This document shows, piece by piece, positions 1 through 7,140 of a stretch of 9,753 bases of DNA; position 1 is the stretch's first letter; every line of letters begins with the position of its first letter. The DNA lies in contig JAHEDB010000055.1 in NCBI GenBank assembly GCA_024641465.1, forward strand, positions 1 to 9,753, given 5' to 3'. A program made the position numbers and the translations under genes. The stretch comes from Chromatiales bacterium. GTDB taxonomy: Bacteria > Pseudomonadota > Gammaproteobacteria > UBA6429 > Thiohalophilaceae. Under the pieces are notes generated by a model. The model was not told where the DNA came from and made no database searches. It saw only the letters and a program-made list of their open reading frames with translations.

Positions 1-440
1 GACCCCGTTGGGTCCGTATAGTTAATATCACAAACTTCTAATACACTTATGTAACTACCTGATTTCATGATTTATTATACGACGACTGCCCCATTATCCA
101 AAATTTGCATAACGTGACACGGTATTGCAGTCTGCAACCTCTTTGAATAAGCTCATATTTTTTACCTAGGAGGTAACCTTATGGGGTCCTGAAAGCGTCT
201 ATCATCCACACAAACCCAAGCTGCTGGAGCAAAACTAAACTTGCCTGTCTACGCCGACACTACAGTCCTAAAACAACTTCAAGCTATATCTACTGGTGTC
301 GTCAGTACATTCTGTTTCATAAAAACCGACACCTCAAGGTGATGAAAGGTGACGGGGTCAGGCCTTACAGTTTACAACCAAACCTATAAATAACTTCTCG
401 TTTAATGATGACAGCAGTTCGCTGGGACAAGCCCCCTTTG

Positions 441-579
441 ATGGCGCGTTTTCAGGTTTTGTATTCTAAAAAATAAAATAGGTGCGCCGCAGGACGCGGC
501 GCTGCTCATCACCGCCACAGGGATGTGGCGTTGATGAGCATCAATTTGAATACAAAACCTGAAAACACGGTTGCGCCAT
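441..579. repeat. Long inverted repeat with two internal hairpins
   Basis: Outer arms 448-466 and 548-566 are perfect 19-bp inverted repeats. They extend through ATGGCGC (441-447) pairing with GCGCCAT (573-579) once a 6-nt bulge at 567-572 is skipped. Inside the arms are two independent hairpins. One is GCGCCGC/GCGGCGC (484-490 and 496-502, 5-nt loop). The other is 503-540, with an 8-bp outer stem (503-510 with 533-540) and a 6-bp inner stem (513-518 with 525-530). Folded, the strand gives a three-way junction. There is no coding capacity. It is probably a dispersed, non-autonomous REP- or MITE-like element; its copy number cannot be judged from this window. Confidence 0.75.
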
Positions 580-596
580 CTCAGGGGGAGGACTTT

Positions 597-723
597 TTGG
601 ATACTTTTTGGTCCTTCACAATTTTGTTTGGAACAAAATTGGACAGCCTTTGGCTGCCCGAAGGGTGAAGGCCATGGAGGGCCTTCATCCAAAAGTATCG
701 CGACCATCCGTTCGCGAACGGAT
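597..723. repeat. Second nested palindromic element
   Basis: The boundary pairs TTGGATACTTTT (from about 598) with AAAAGTATC (691-699), imperfectly. Inside are AATTTTGTT/AACAAAATT (620-628 with 632-640), AGCC/GGCT (645-648 with 652-655) and TGAAGGCC/GGCCTTCA (666-673 with 680-687). Just outside lies a perfect 18-bp palindrome at 706-723. It lies directly next to the 441-579 element, and the two may be parts of one composite repeat. No gene is credible across it. Confidence 0.6.
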
Positions 724-932
724 TTAGATCAGCATCGCGATAGCGATAACAATACAGGGATGTAGTAATGTCGCAGGAGGCATGGATGTCGGGAGCAATT
801 CCATTTAGAAAGGCAGGAGGTTCATCAGGAGCTTGCCGCGTCGTAAAACCCACTCCTCGCAACGACACTACGCTCAGTTGGAATTTAATTTATTAGTTCT
901 GACACACTGCGCGGTTAAAAAAGGTGATGGCA

Positions 933-1778
933 TCAAGCCACGGCAACGCGGATCTCATCACTGTCATTCAAAATCGCCCGGGCCCGTTGCATCAACAGGC
1001 GGGTATCCTCGCCCTTTTGCCATTGCACCATGCCGACCTTGGTACACAGGTGCAGGGTGTCGCCCTTGAGTTCGGGCATGGTCAGTTCTCCCAGGCGTTC
1101 ACGGATCTTGTCGGCCAGGTGGTCGGCGATATCCTGCGGGGTCTCGGGCATGATGAGCATGAATTCGTTTTCACTCAGGCGGCCGATGGAATCGGCCCAG
1201 CGCATCTGGTCATTGAGGATCTGACTGATGGCCTGTAACAACTGGTGCCCTTTCTCATAACCGAAGCGGTGCTGGATATCATCCAGGTTTTCGATCCGCA
1301 TGATCAGGATCGATAACAGATTGTTATAGCGACGACTGCGCGAGACCTGCGGTTCCAGTGACTGATAAAGGCCGCGTGGGTTGAGCAGACCGGTTGTCTC
1401 ATCGACAATATTCAGTTCATGCACCTTCAGCTTGAATTCGTCCCTTTCCCTGGCAAGCTGCCGCACCAGAGTGGCATCCTTCAGGTATTGCAGCTGACTG
1501 CCGTCTTTCAGCTTCTGGGAAGAGACTACCAACCAGGCCTCGGGGCGATTTTCCAGGGCGCTGAGATGGATCGTCGCCTCATCTTCAAACAGATTCTGGT
1601 ATTCGGCAGGGACCGCATCGACGGTTTTACCAAGCACTTGCAGTGAGGAGATACTGGAAATGATCGGAAAATTATCATTCACCCAGACGACCTTGCCCAA
1701 CGGGTCGATGAGCATCATCCCCAGTGGATTGGTCTGTAAAATGTGTAACAGTTGTTCTTTTTCGAGTTGATCCATCAT
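933..1778 (-). CDS. PAS-like / degenerate GGDEF domain protein
   Basis: The protein has 281 residues, no signal peptide and no membrane segment, so it is likely cytosolic. Residues about 8-100 look like a PAS sensor (LIDPLGKVVWVND near 24-36). A short helical linker follows, then a GGDEF-type domain from about 126 (DETTGLLNPRG). The catalytic signature is SENEF at 202-206 instead of GG(D/E)EF. The metal-binding Asp positions of the usual DIDxFK segment appear as RIENL (161-165), so diguanylate cyclase activity is unlikely. The inhibitory-site motif RxxD is intact as RWAD (193-196), exactly five residues before SENEF. In families such as PelD, a degenerate GGDEF with an intact RxxD acts as a cyclic di-GMP receptor, and the same role is inferred here. 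The start has a weak ribosome site; the neighbouring Met one codon later is an alternative. Confidence 0.85.
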   Translation of the reverse strand: MMDQLEKEQLLHILQTNPLGMMLIDPLGKVVWVNDNFPIISSISSLQVLGKTVDAVPAEYQNLFEDEATIHLSALENRPEAWLVVSSQKLKDGSQLQYLKDATLVRQLARERDEFKLKVHELNIVDETTGLLNPRGLYQSLEPQVSRSRRYNNLLSILIMRIENLDDIQHRFGYEKGHQLLQAISQILNDQMRWADSIGRLSENEFMLIMPETPQDIADHLADKIRERLGELTMPELKGDTLHLCTKVGMVQWQKGEDTRLLMQRARAILNDSDEIRVAVA

Positions 1779-1848
1779 TGCTGTTTACCGATGTTTTCCT
1801 ATCCCTAATTCGATTATCGGTTAAAGTATTTCAGAACTTGAGTGAGGG

Positions 1849-1870
1849 CAAGAGGCCAATGGGCCCCTTG
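1849..1870. terminator. Possible weak hairpin after the DUF302 gene
   Basis: CAAGAGGCC (1849-1857) pairs with GGCCCCTTG (1862-1870) with one mismatch and a 4-nt loop. It lies 59 bp downstream of the minus-strand DUF302 stop. There is no T-run after it on that strand, so intrinsic termination is doubtful. Confidence 0.25.
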
Positions 1871-1928
1871 CACGTCATTTATATTATTTTATTATAAAAC
1901 AACCAGTTAGACTTTTTCCGCCGATAGC

Positions 1929-2414
1929 CTATTTGTTGCCGCGCATTTGCCGGAAGATATCCACCAGATCCTTCTCCCAGCGATTGATAATCTTCGCCAG
2001 CTCGGCATCCCCCGCCATGTTGAGGTGCTGGGGATTGGCGGTCACCAGGATGGTGTCCTGGTCTTCGGCAAAAATGGAGATCTTCATCGGCAAATAAGCG
2101 GTCAACTCAGGATGAGTTTGACTCAAATGCCGAATCTCATCCGGTTTGCCATAGAACACCACACGGTATTTATCGGTCTTGTAGCCACTCTGGGTCAAAC
2201 CGATATCGACCCGCTGCACACGACTCACCACATAGCCCTTGGCCTGGATCAGAGCTTGCAGCTCGGACATCGCCTCGGGAAAGGTCTGGGTGGTACGGGC
2301 CATCATCATGTTGTCGGCCTGGGCCGCATGCGATATCAGTAACAGGCCAGCGGTGATCAGGGATGATAAAGCCATTGCCAGTGAATACCCACGGCGTTTT
2401 TGTATCAGATTCAT
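1929..2414 (-). CDS. Secreted DUF302 protein lacking the usual cysteines
   Basis: The 161-residue protein starts at the ATG overlapping the upstream stop (ATGA, 2411-2414), preceded by GGAGGAG about 8 nt away. A longer frame upstream is rejected because it would destroy the signal peptide. A basic n-region (KRR at 6-8), a hydrophobic core and AQA at 31-33 form a Sec signal, so the mature protein is periplasmic. The remainder matches the DUF302 pattern of an N-terminal helix, a central strand with a FYGK segment, and an LPM...ANPQHL stretch. Compared with the DUF302 domain of the upstream gene, the Cys of the FCN and LPC motifs are replaced by Gly and Met. Its function is unknown. The 4-nt overlap implies co-translation and probably physical partnership with the dihaem protein. 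Confidence 0.85.
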   Translation of the reverse strand: MNLIQKRRGYSLAMALSSLITAGLLLISHAAQADNMMMARTTQTFPEAMSELQALIQAKGYVVSRVQRVDIGLTQSGYKTDKYRVVFYGKPDEIRHLSQTHPELTAYLPMKISIFAEDQDTILVTANPQHLNMAGDAELAKIINRWEKDLVDIFRQMRGNK

Positions 2415-3451
2415 AACGTGGACTCCTCCAGTATCTCGGTATAGGTGTCGAACATGCCACCACACAACTTGTCCAGTTCATTATTATTAAACAGGCCGCT
2501 AAGGCGTTTCGGGTTAATGGCGTACAGCTTCACCTTGCCCTGATTCTCAATAATCGTCACCCGGCAGGGTAGAAACAGGCCGACCCGGGGATCGACCGTG
2601 AGGGCCTGATTGAGCAACTGGAAATTGCAGAAATAGACAATGACCTGTTTCTGGTTATCGTCGCCCTTTTTGAACAGTCCGTCTTCCAGGGTTTGTACCC
2701 GGATGACACGAAAGTTCTTGCCGACGGCCGCACGCTGTACATTGGCCACAGTCTTGGCCAAATCATGGGGCGAGTCATAGACCAGGGTCAGCGGCTCCTT
2801 ATGTAAATCATATTCCGGTTTCTTGGCCTGTTTTTCAAAACTGCGCACATAGGCCACCACATCATTCACGTCCTGTTCCGATAAGCCCTGTTTGAGATAA
2901 GACATCATCGGCGTGCCCTCGCGTCCTTCCATCAGGGCAGCCTTGATTAACTGGTCGCTGGCAGAGGCGAGAAAACCGGGATTACTGATCGACGGTGCAA
3001 TGATCGGCAGGTCACGGGGGCGCGAGAAAGTGACGCCGGTGCCATGACCGCCATCACCTTGATGACCATGACAGGCAGCACAATGTTCGCCATACAGCTT
3101 TTTGCCATGCGGGGCATTTCCCATTACCGGCTTGCTGTCATATACCGGCGCCTTAACGGGCACAAAGCCGCGGATAAAGGTCACGATGGCCTTGATTTGG
3201 TCTGGCTTAAGATAACTAAAGGACGGCATGACACGGCCAGGACGACCATAGCGGATAGTCTTGATGAGAAATTCATCATCGACGGTTTTCTGGAAGGCCG
3301 GCAGGGCCAGTGGCACCCCCACACCGCCATTACCTTCACTGCCATGACAGGCAGCGCAATACTGACTATATAGCTGCTCGCCGCCCTGAGCAAAAACAGC
3401 CAGAGGCAGCGTCAGCCATAACAGGATTATTACCCGAACGCGTAATGACAT
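2411..3451 (-). CDS. Dihaem cytochrome c fused to a DUF302 domain
   Basis: This 346-residue protein begins with a Sec signal (cleavage likely after FA, 20-21). Two class I cytochrome c domains follow. The first has CAACH at 32-36 with probable Met ligand in VMPSF (74-78). The second has CAACH at 124-128 with PMMSY (181-185) supplying the Met. From about 215 to the end lies a DUF302 domain with Cys at 275 (FCN), 296 (LPC) and 330. Export, covalent haem attachment and His/Met ligation fit a periplasmic electron carrier of moderately high potential. DUF302 has no assigned activity; here it may bind a substrate or partner whose oxidation is passed to the haems. The start has AAGGAA a few bases upstream. 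The next gene starts within its stop codon. Confidence 0.92.
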   Translation of the reverse strand: MSLRVRVIILLWLTLPLAVFAQGGEQLYSQYCAACHGSEGNGGVGVPLALPAFQKTVDDEFLIKTIRYGRPGRVMPSFSYLKPDQIKAIVTFIRGFVPVKAPVYDSKPVMGNAPHGKKLYGEHCAACHGHQGDGGHGTGVTFSRPRDLPIIAPSISNPGFLASASDQLIKAALMEGREGTPMMSYLKQGLSEQDVNDVVAYVRSFEKQAKKPEYDLHKEPLTLVYDSPHDLAKTVANVQRAAVGKNFRVIRVQTLEDGLFKKGDDNQKQVIVYFCNFQLLNQALTVDPRVGLFLPCRVTIIENQGKVKLYAINPKRLSGLFNNNELDKLCGGMFDTYTEILEESTL

Positions 3452-3544
3452 AACTATTCCTTAAAAATCAAAATGCTTTGTAAATTTAGTCTATTCTAAT
3501 CAGAATGCACAATGACGTATATCATAATTCACTAATATACTAGA

Positions 3545-3856
3545 TTAGCGCAATAAGCGCTTTCGAAACACCTGGATTTCACGGGCCGTTTGCAGGTCAC
3601 CCCTTTGTTCCGCCACCCGTATGCCCTGTTCGTAGGCGGCCAAGGCCGATTCGATATGATTGAGTGCGGCATGGGTCTTGCCGAGCAGTTTCCAGGCGGC
3701 TGAATAAGCCGGGTCAAATTCAAGACACTTTTCCAGGTGCAAAATCGCCATATCGTATTCAGCGAGGTTGTGACAGGCCTGCCCCAGCCCAAACCGCAAC
3801 AGGCTATTATCCTGTCCGCTCGCCAACATCGCTTCAAGATTTTCTCGTATCGCCAT
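3545..3856 (-). CDS. Small TPR-repeat protein
   Basis: This 103-residue soluble protein has no signal peptide or membrane segment. Residues about 17-85 form two to three tetratricopeptide-like helical pairs. Visible pattern residues include LLRFGLGQACHNLAEYD (19-35), the W-LLGKTHAALN helix, and the Ala/Tyr spacing of the EKCLEFDP and AYEQGI segments. TPR units are protein-binding scaffolds, and the partner is not evident. It lies 93 bp downstream of nothing on its own strand except the cytochrome gene that follows it at 3451, so read-through into that gene is possible. No clear Shine-Dalgarno sequence precedes the ATG, so the exact start is less sure. Confidence 0.8.
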   Translation of the reverse strand: MAIRENLEAMLASGQDNSLLRFGLGQACHNLAEYDMAILHLEKCLEFDPAYSAAWKLLGKTHAALNHIESALAAYEQGIRVAEQRGDLQTAREIQVFRKRLLR

Positions 3857-4061
3857 CTAAAAATATATTTTCGTAAACAATCAAAATTGTGATGCAAATT
3901 TTTAATTATGAAGTATTCTAGTCTAACTTATGGTCACGCAGTAGTAACGATTGGTTTTTTGAATCATGACCATTTGAATATTTTGTTTTATTGCGCAAAC
4001 AAGCTGTGCCATAAATTACCCATGCATTATGCATGTAACCAAACCACTCTGGAGAGAAGAA

Positions 4062-4259
4062 ATGATTAAACGTGTAGCAACCACCGCCGCCCTGTTAACA
4101 GCCCTGATTTTTGGCGCCAACATGGTACAAGCCGAAGAAGGCAAAGCCGCCGCTCCTGCCCCTTCAGCTTGCGAAAAGAAAGCCGACAAGAAGAAGATTA
4201 CAGACGCGAAGAAACGCGAAGCCTTCATCAAGAAGTGCGAAAAGAAAAACAAGAAATAA
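4062..4259 (+). CDS. Small secreted Lys-rich PsiF-like protein
   Basis: The start at 4062 is chosen because GGAG (4051-4054) precedes it and because MIKRVATTAALLTALIFGA makes a clean Sec signal, ending at VQA (22-24). An in-frame ATG at 4029 would put charged residues in front. The mature part is about 41 residues: an Ala/Pro linker and then one Cys-x(n)-Cys unit (Cys37 and Cys59) rich in Lys, with R-EAFIKKC at its end. This resembles the PsiF repeat, a short periplasmic motif of unknown role known from the E. coli phosphate-starvation-inducible protein PsiF, but only one unit is present. The two Cys could form a disulfide in the periplasm. The gene is monocistronic, with a strong terminator 21 bp after the stop. 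Confidence 0.75.
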   Translation: MIKRVATTAALLTALIFGANMVQAEEGKAAAPAPSACEKKADKKKITDAKKREAFIKKCEKKNKK

Positions 4260-4280
4260 GCAGGTTTCCTGTTTAACTAA

Positions 4281-4313
4281 AAAGCCCTGCCAGTCCTGGC
4301 AGGGCTTTTTTTT
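4281..4313. terminator. Bidirectional intrinsic terminator
   Basis: A 13-bp perfect stem, 4281-4293 with 4296-4308, is GC-rich in its centre and followed by an uninterrupted T-run to 4313 on the plus strand. The minus strand also ends in a short T-run. It lies between the PsiF-like gene and the converging carboxylesterase gene (stop at 4318). For the plus-strand gene it is convincing; for the minus-strand gene it would terminate just after the stop. Confidence 0.93.
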
Positions 4314-4317
4314 GTCC

Positions 4318-4983
4318 TCACATCAGCCCCAACAGCCAGCGACTGATATCCCGGATCTCCTCCGGATGCACACTGTGCTCCATGTAATACTGGTGCCACC
4401 CCACCCCGTAACCAAGCTCAATCAGATAGTCCCGTGACGCCTCGGCCAGCCGCATAGGCACCACCGGATCGTGACTGCCGTGCCCCATAAAAACCATCAG
4501 CGCCTTATTTACCGCATGTCGCTCAGCGGCCACGGTGTGATCCAGGGGTAAATAGGTCGATAGCGCCATCACCCCGGCCAGCGGTTTGGGGTAACGCAGC
4601 CCGGTATGCAGGGCGATCGCCCCTCCCTGGGAGAAACCGGCCAGGACGATCCGTTGCGAGGCCACCCCGCGTTGTTCCTCACGCCAGATAAGCTGAATCA
4701 GGTGTTGCTCACTGCGGCGGATACCGGCCTCGTCCTGGCCTGCCAGGAAGTCCATCGAGCGGATGTCATACCAGGCGGGCATGGCCATACCACCGTTGAT
4801 GGTCACCGGCATAGTCGGGGCGTGGGGAAAGATAAAACGTATTTTCTTGTCCGTGGGTAGGCGCAACTCCGGCACAATGGCCTCAAAGTCATGGCCATTG
4901 GCACCGAGGCCATGCAGCCAGATGATACTGAATTGCGCATCGTCCGGGCCGAGTTCTACACAATCCAGTATTGGCGTTGTCAT
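4318..4983 (-). CDS. Carboxylesterase/phospholipase-family alpha/beta hydrolase
   Basis: This 221-residue cytosolic serine hydrolase hydrolyses carboxylic esters, typically short-chain esters or lysophospholipids in this family. The nucleophile is Ser118 in GFSQG (116-120), and the oxyanion region is HGLGANGHDF (24-33). Asp172 in GSHDPVVP and His203 in MEHSV complete the triad. The spacings of 54 and 31 residues match the Ser114/Asp168/His199 triad of Pseudomonas fluorescens carboxylesterase. Length and the conserved PAWYDI segment (69-74) are normal for the family. No signal peptide is present. The gene stands apart from the cytochromes and shares only a terminator with its neighbour; a metabolic link to the rest of the window is not apparent. 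Confidence 0.93.
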   Translation of the reverse strand: MTTPILDCVELGPDDAQFSIIWLHGLGANGHDFEAIVPELRLPTDKKIRFIFPHAPTMPVTINGGMAMPAWYDIRSMDFLAGQDEAGIRRSEQHLIQLIWREEQRGVASQRIVLAGFSQGGAIALHTGLRYPKPLAGVMALSTYLPLDHTVAAERHAVNKALMVFMGHGSHDPVVPMRLAEASRDYLIELGYGVGWHQYYMEHSVHPEEIRDISRWLLGLM

Positions 4984-5081
4984 CGTATTAGTTCATCACT
5001 GTGGCGAAACAAGTGAGGCATTCTACGTGACCGGCATTGCCATTCACAACCGCCATGCCCAGTCAAATCCCGTGTAAGGGA

Positions 5082-6230
5082 TCACTGCCGTGGTCGAATC
5101 AGGACTGTATCCGGTGGGTGGTTATTGGAATCCTTATGACAGCGTTTGCAATCGGCAAAGGCAAATGACACCTTGCTATGGCAATAACCGCAATAACGGC
5201 CTTTATGCATATCCATCATCTTGATGTTGTTACTACCCAGCTTTTCGGTGAATATCGCCGGATGACAGGATGAACATTTTATCCAGTCGGCATGGACCTT
5301 GTGGTCAAACAAAACATCATTCACGAAGTTGCTCTTGGCCTTGAAAAGGATCTTGTTGTCACGGGTCTCATCCTTGTAATTCTTGTCCAGAGACACGATT
5401 GGCGTGAAGACGTTGCGTCGTTTGAGTTCCAGCCAATCGATAAACTGGAACCTGTCCAGAGGCAGTTTTCCATCCGGTAGATTCTCCGGCCGCCATTTGG
5501 CGCCAATCTTCTCGGCCGCCTTTTTGATCTTCTCCTGCGACACGCTGGAGGGTTTGTGTAATTGTTCAGCCTCGGGCCTGCCGGCCAGGTGACAGCGTTG
5601 GCAATTTTCGGTCGCAGAGAAGGCCATTTTACCATTATGACAAACACCGCACTGCTTACCCTTCACGATGTCCTCTTGCGATATATTATTCGACCAGCGT
5701 TGCATTTTAAAAATGGAATTGTGGCAGACCTTGCACTCAAACATGATCCGGTGCAACCAGTGCGGATACAACACCATCGACAAATCCTGCTCCTGCATCG
5801 CCTTTTCATGCCGGCCCATGACAAAATTGCCCAGCATCCGTTCAGACTTCTGCCCTTGCAGCAAGGTATCGAGGCGGGCCTGCTCTTTTTTCAGTTCAAC
5901 CGAGATTATCTTGTCGAGGCTATCAAGGGGGCGGTTATCGCCGTTCCAGTGAAAATGCATATAGGCCATGGAACTGGCGATATTGAGCAGATGCATTTTT
6001 TCATCAACACCGACATTCTCAGCCAGTGCCTGTCGGGTGAGAATATTGATGGTCTCGCCAATGATATTTTTATTGGCCTTGACCAAGTTTACCTGGGCGG
6101 TGAAATCCTGCTTATCGTAATTATGGATAAAATCCTCGGTAAAACCCTTCTTCTCATTTGCAAGACCAAGGGCAGAGGACAAGACCAGCAACAAACAAAC
6201 GGGGAAAACCCGGCGAGTCAGAAAAATCAT
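5082..6230 (-). CDS. Hexahaem c7-type cytochrome (two trihaem domains)
   Basis: This 382-residue exported protein has a Sec signal that ends near ALGLA (20-24). Residues about 25-150 are a helical region without haem motifs that I do not recognise. The first trihaem domain has distal-type His157 and His160 (PHWLH) and CxxCH at 166-170, 194-198 and 210-214. A linker carries an IDW...P...SL motif (264-281). The second trihaem domain has His310 and His313 and CxxCH at 319-323, 347-351 and 361-365. This matches the c7-type trihaem family seen in multihaem electron-transfer proteins. It probably carries electrons across the periplasm. It is divergent from the trihaem operon, with which it shares both domain types. 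A weak purine-rich site precedes the ATG. Confidence 0.92.
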   Translation of the reverse strand: MIFLTRRVFPVCLLLVLSSALGLANEKKGFTEDFIHNYDKQDFTAQVNLVKANKNIIGETINILTRQALAENVGVDEKMHLLNIASSMAYMHFHWNGDNRPLDSLDKIISVELKKEQARLDTLLQGQKSERMLGNFVMGRHEKAMQEQDLSMVLYPHWLHRIMFECKVCHNSIFKMQRWSNNISQEDIVKGKQCGVCHNGKMAFSATENCQRCHLAGRPEAEQLHKPSSVSQEKIKKAAEKIGAKWRPENLPDGKLPLDRFQFIDWLELKRRNVFTPIVSLDKNYKDETRDNKILFKAKSNFVNDVLFDHKVHADWIKCSSCHPAIFTEKLGSNNIKMMDMHKGRYCGYCHSKVSFAFADCKRCHKDSNNHPPDTVLIRPRQ

Positions 6231-6733
6231 ATTAGGGATGCCGCCTACAAATTAAACGCATGCATATTAAGGTAATATCTAACTATCGCTGCAAACATGA
6301 TCCAGCGCAACTCATGTCACACCTTTGCTTTCTAAAATGGCCGCATAGGCGGGGGAGTCATCAAGTGAGTGGCCAAATTATCTACCTCGCAGCCCACCCC
6401 CAGAGACCTGCACACCGCGCCTTAAGGTGTCAATTAACATCATAAAAAATATTAGCTTTTCTTGACTTAAACGCTTGAAATGTCATTTAGCTTTTTCTCT
6501 ATCCTTCCGGGCGGACAAACCATCTCGTCTGAGGATATAAAAAATACATTAATTATCAATTAATTATGTAATTTATCAGGGTGTCTCTTCAAGGCTGTAC
6601 CACTGAGCCAAATCATTTGCCTCTGTTCGCAAAATGCTCAACAAATTAAAAAAAATAGCGTAACATCCAACGAAACTACAAATATAGTAAGGTATTGTAA
6701 AAGACTAAGCATATTAATGAAGGGGGAGTTGCA
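6231..6733. promoter_or_regulatory. 503-bp divergent control region between cytochrome units
   Basis: No gene is supported here. The region must drive the hexahaem gene leftwards and the trihaem operon rightwards. It is AT-rich around 6440-6570 and 6640-6720. TATAGT at 6683-6688 is a candidate -10 for the operon, but its -35 is weak. TATCAA-TTAA-TTA at 6554-6566 matches the IHF consensus (WATCAANNNNTTR) exactly and sits in an AT-rich near-palindrome, yet chance matches are expected in such DNA. I see no clear Fnr or ArcA box. The length suggests regulation by bound proteins. A strong AGGGGGAG ribosome site lies before the 6734 start. Confidence 0.5.
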
Positions 6734-7123
6734 ATGTCCGGATATACCACCCGATTCTCAACTTTGGCTATAGCGCTCAATCTGGTAATCGCACTCAGTG
6801 CCGGCCTGGTTACAACCGCCGAGGCCATTGAGTATGGCGATATCATTCTGGAGAAAAACAGCAAGAATATGCAGAAGGCCGACGTCAAGGCCGTGTTGTT
6901 TCCCCACTGGTTCCATCGTATCCGCTACAAGTGCAAGGTCTGCCACGAAGAGATCTTTATTATGAAAAAGGGGGCCAACGACATCACCATGAAACAGATT
7001 ATGGATGGCAAGGCCTGCGGCACCTGTCATAACGGCCTCACCGCCTGGGAGCCACTGTACTGTGACAAGTGTCATTCCACCAGTTTCACGGCAGCGACTG
7101 ATAACATCAAGACCAAAAAATAA
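6734..7123 (+). CDS. Periplasmic trihaem c7-type cytochrome, subtype A
   Basis: This 129-residue protein has a Sec signal ending at AEA (29-31), followed by a short mature chain with one trihaem domain. CxxCH motifs are at 67-71, 95-99 and 110-114, and FPHWFHR (56-62) supplies His58 and His61 as likely distal ligands. These are the only non-CxxCH histidines, so one of the three haems cannot be bis-His ligated from within the chain. Met86 and Met90, near the second haem, are candidates. The domain closely follows the first domain of the hexahaem protein (CKVCH, PHWxHRI, a CHNG stretch). It is the first gene of a three-gene unit, 17 bp ahead of the next, with a strong ribosome site. Confidence 0.92.
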   Translation: MSGYTTRFSTLAIALNLVIALSAGLVTTAEAIEYGDIILEKNSKNMQKADVKAVLFPHWFHRIRYKCKVCHEEIFIMKKGANDITMKQIMDGKACGTCHNGLTAWEPLYCDKCHSTSFTAATDNIKTKK

Positions 7124-7140
7124 GGAAGGGGGGATCGCAC

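Larger units (their letters stand above)
1..932. repeat. Gene-free region rich in inverted repeats
   Basis: I see no credible gene here. The open frames overlap one another on both strands, run through the palindromes and lack matching ribosome sites. The stretch holds short hairpins: GACCC/GGGTC at 1-14, TTGCAG/CTGCAA at 125-137, TTACCT/AGGTAA at 162-176, and the larger elements listed separately. A GGGGTC-type motif recurs at 3-14 (as inverted halves), 183-188 and 354-359. The stretch around 352-370, read on the minus strand, resembles sequences I associate with the edges of REP-associated transposase loci. No transposase frame is present, so at most this is a remnant. It reads as a mosaic of dispersed intergenic repeats. 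Confidence 0.6.

Noticed and set aside
1..400. Intact REP-associated transposase locus
   Set aside because: Only flank-like motifs are present; no frame encodes the tyrosine nuclease signature.
441..579. Integron attC-like recombination site
   Set aside because: The arms are long and perfect, no core-site sequences are recognised and there are no gene cassettes or integrase nearby.
402..868. Overlapping small open frames on both strands
   Set aside because: They read straight through palindromic repeats, mirror each other on the two strands and lack ribosome sites.
2411..2465. Upstream 17-residue extension of the DUF302 protein
   Set aside because: It would lie inside the previous gene and bury the signal peptide. 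The ATG at 2414 has a good ribosome site and the usual 4-nt overlap.
5562..6275. 237-aa plus-strand open frame
   Set aside because: It is antisense to the hexahaem cytochrome gene, whose haem motifs and signal peptide are unambiguous. It has no recognisable domain.
6461..6490. Strong sigma-70 promoter beginning TTGACT
   Set aside because: No good -10 hexamer at 16-18 bp, and it lies about 250 bp from the operon start.
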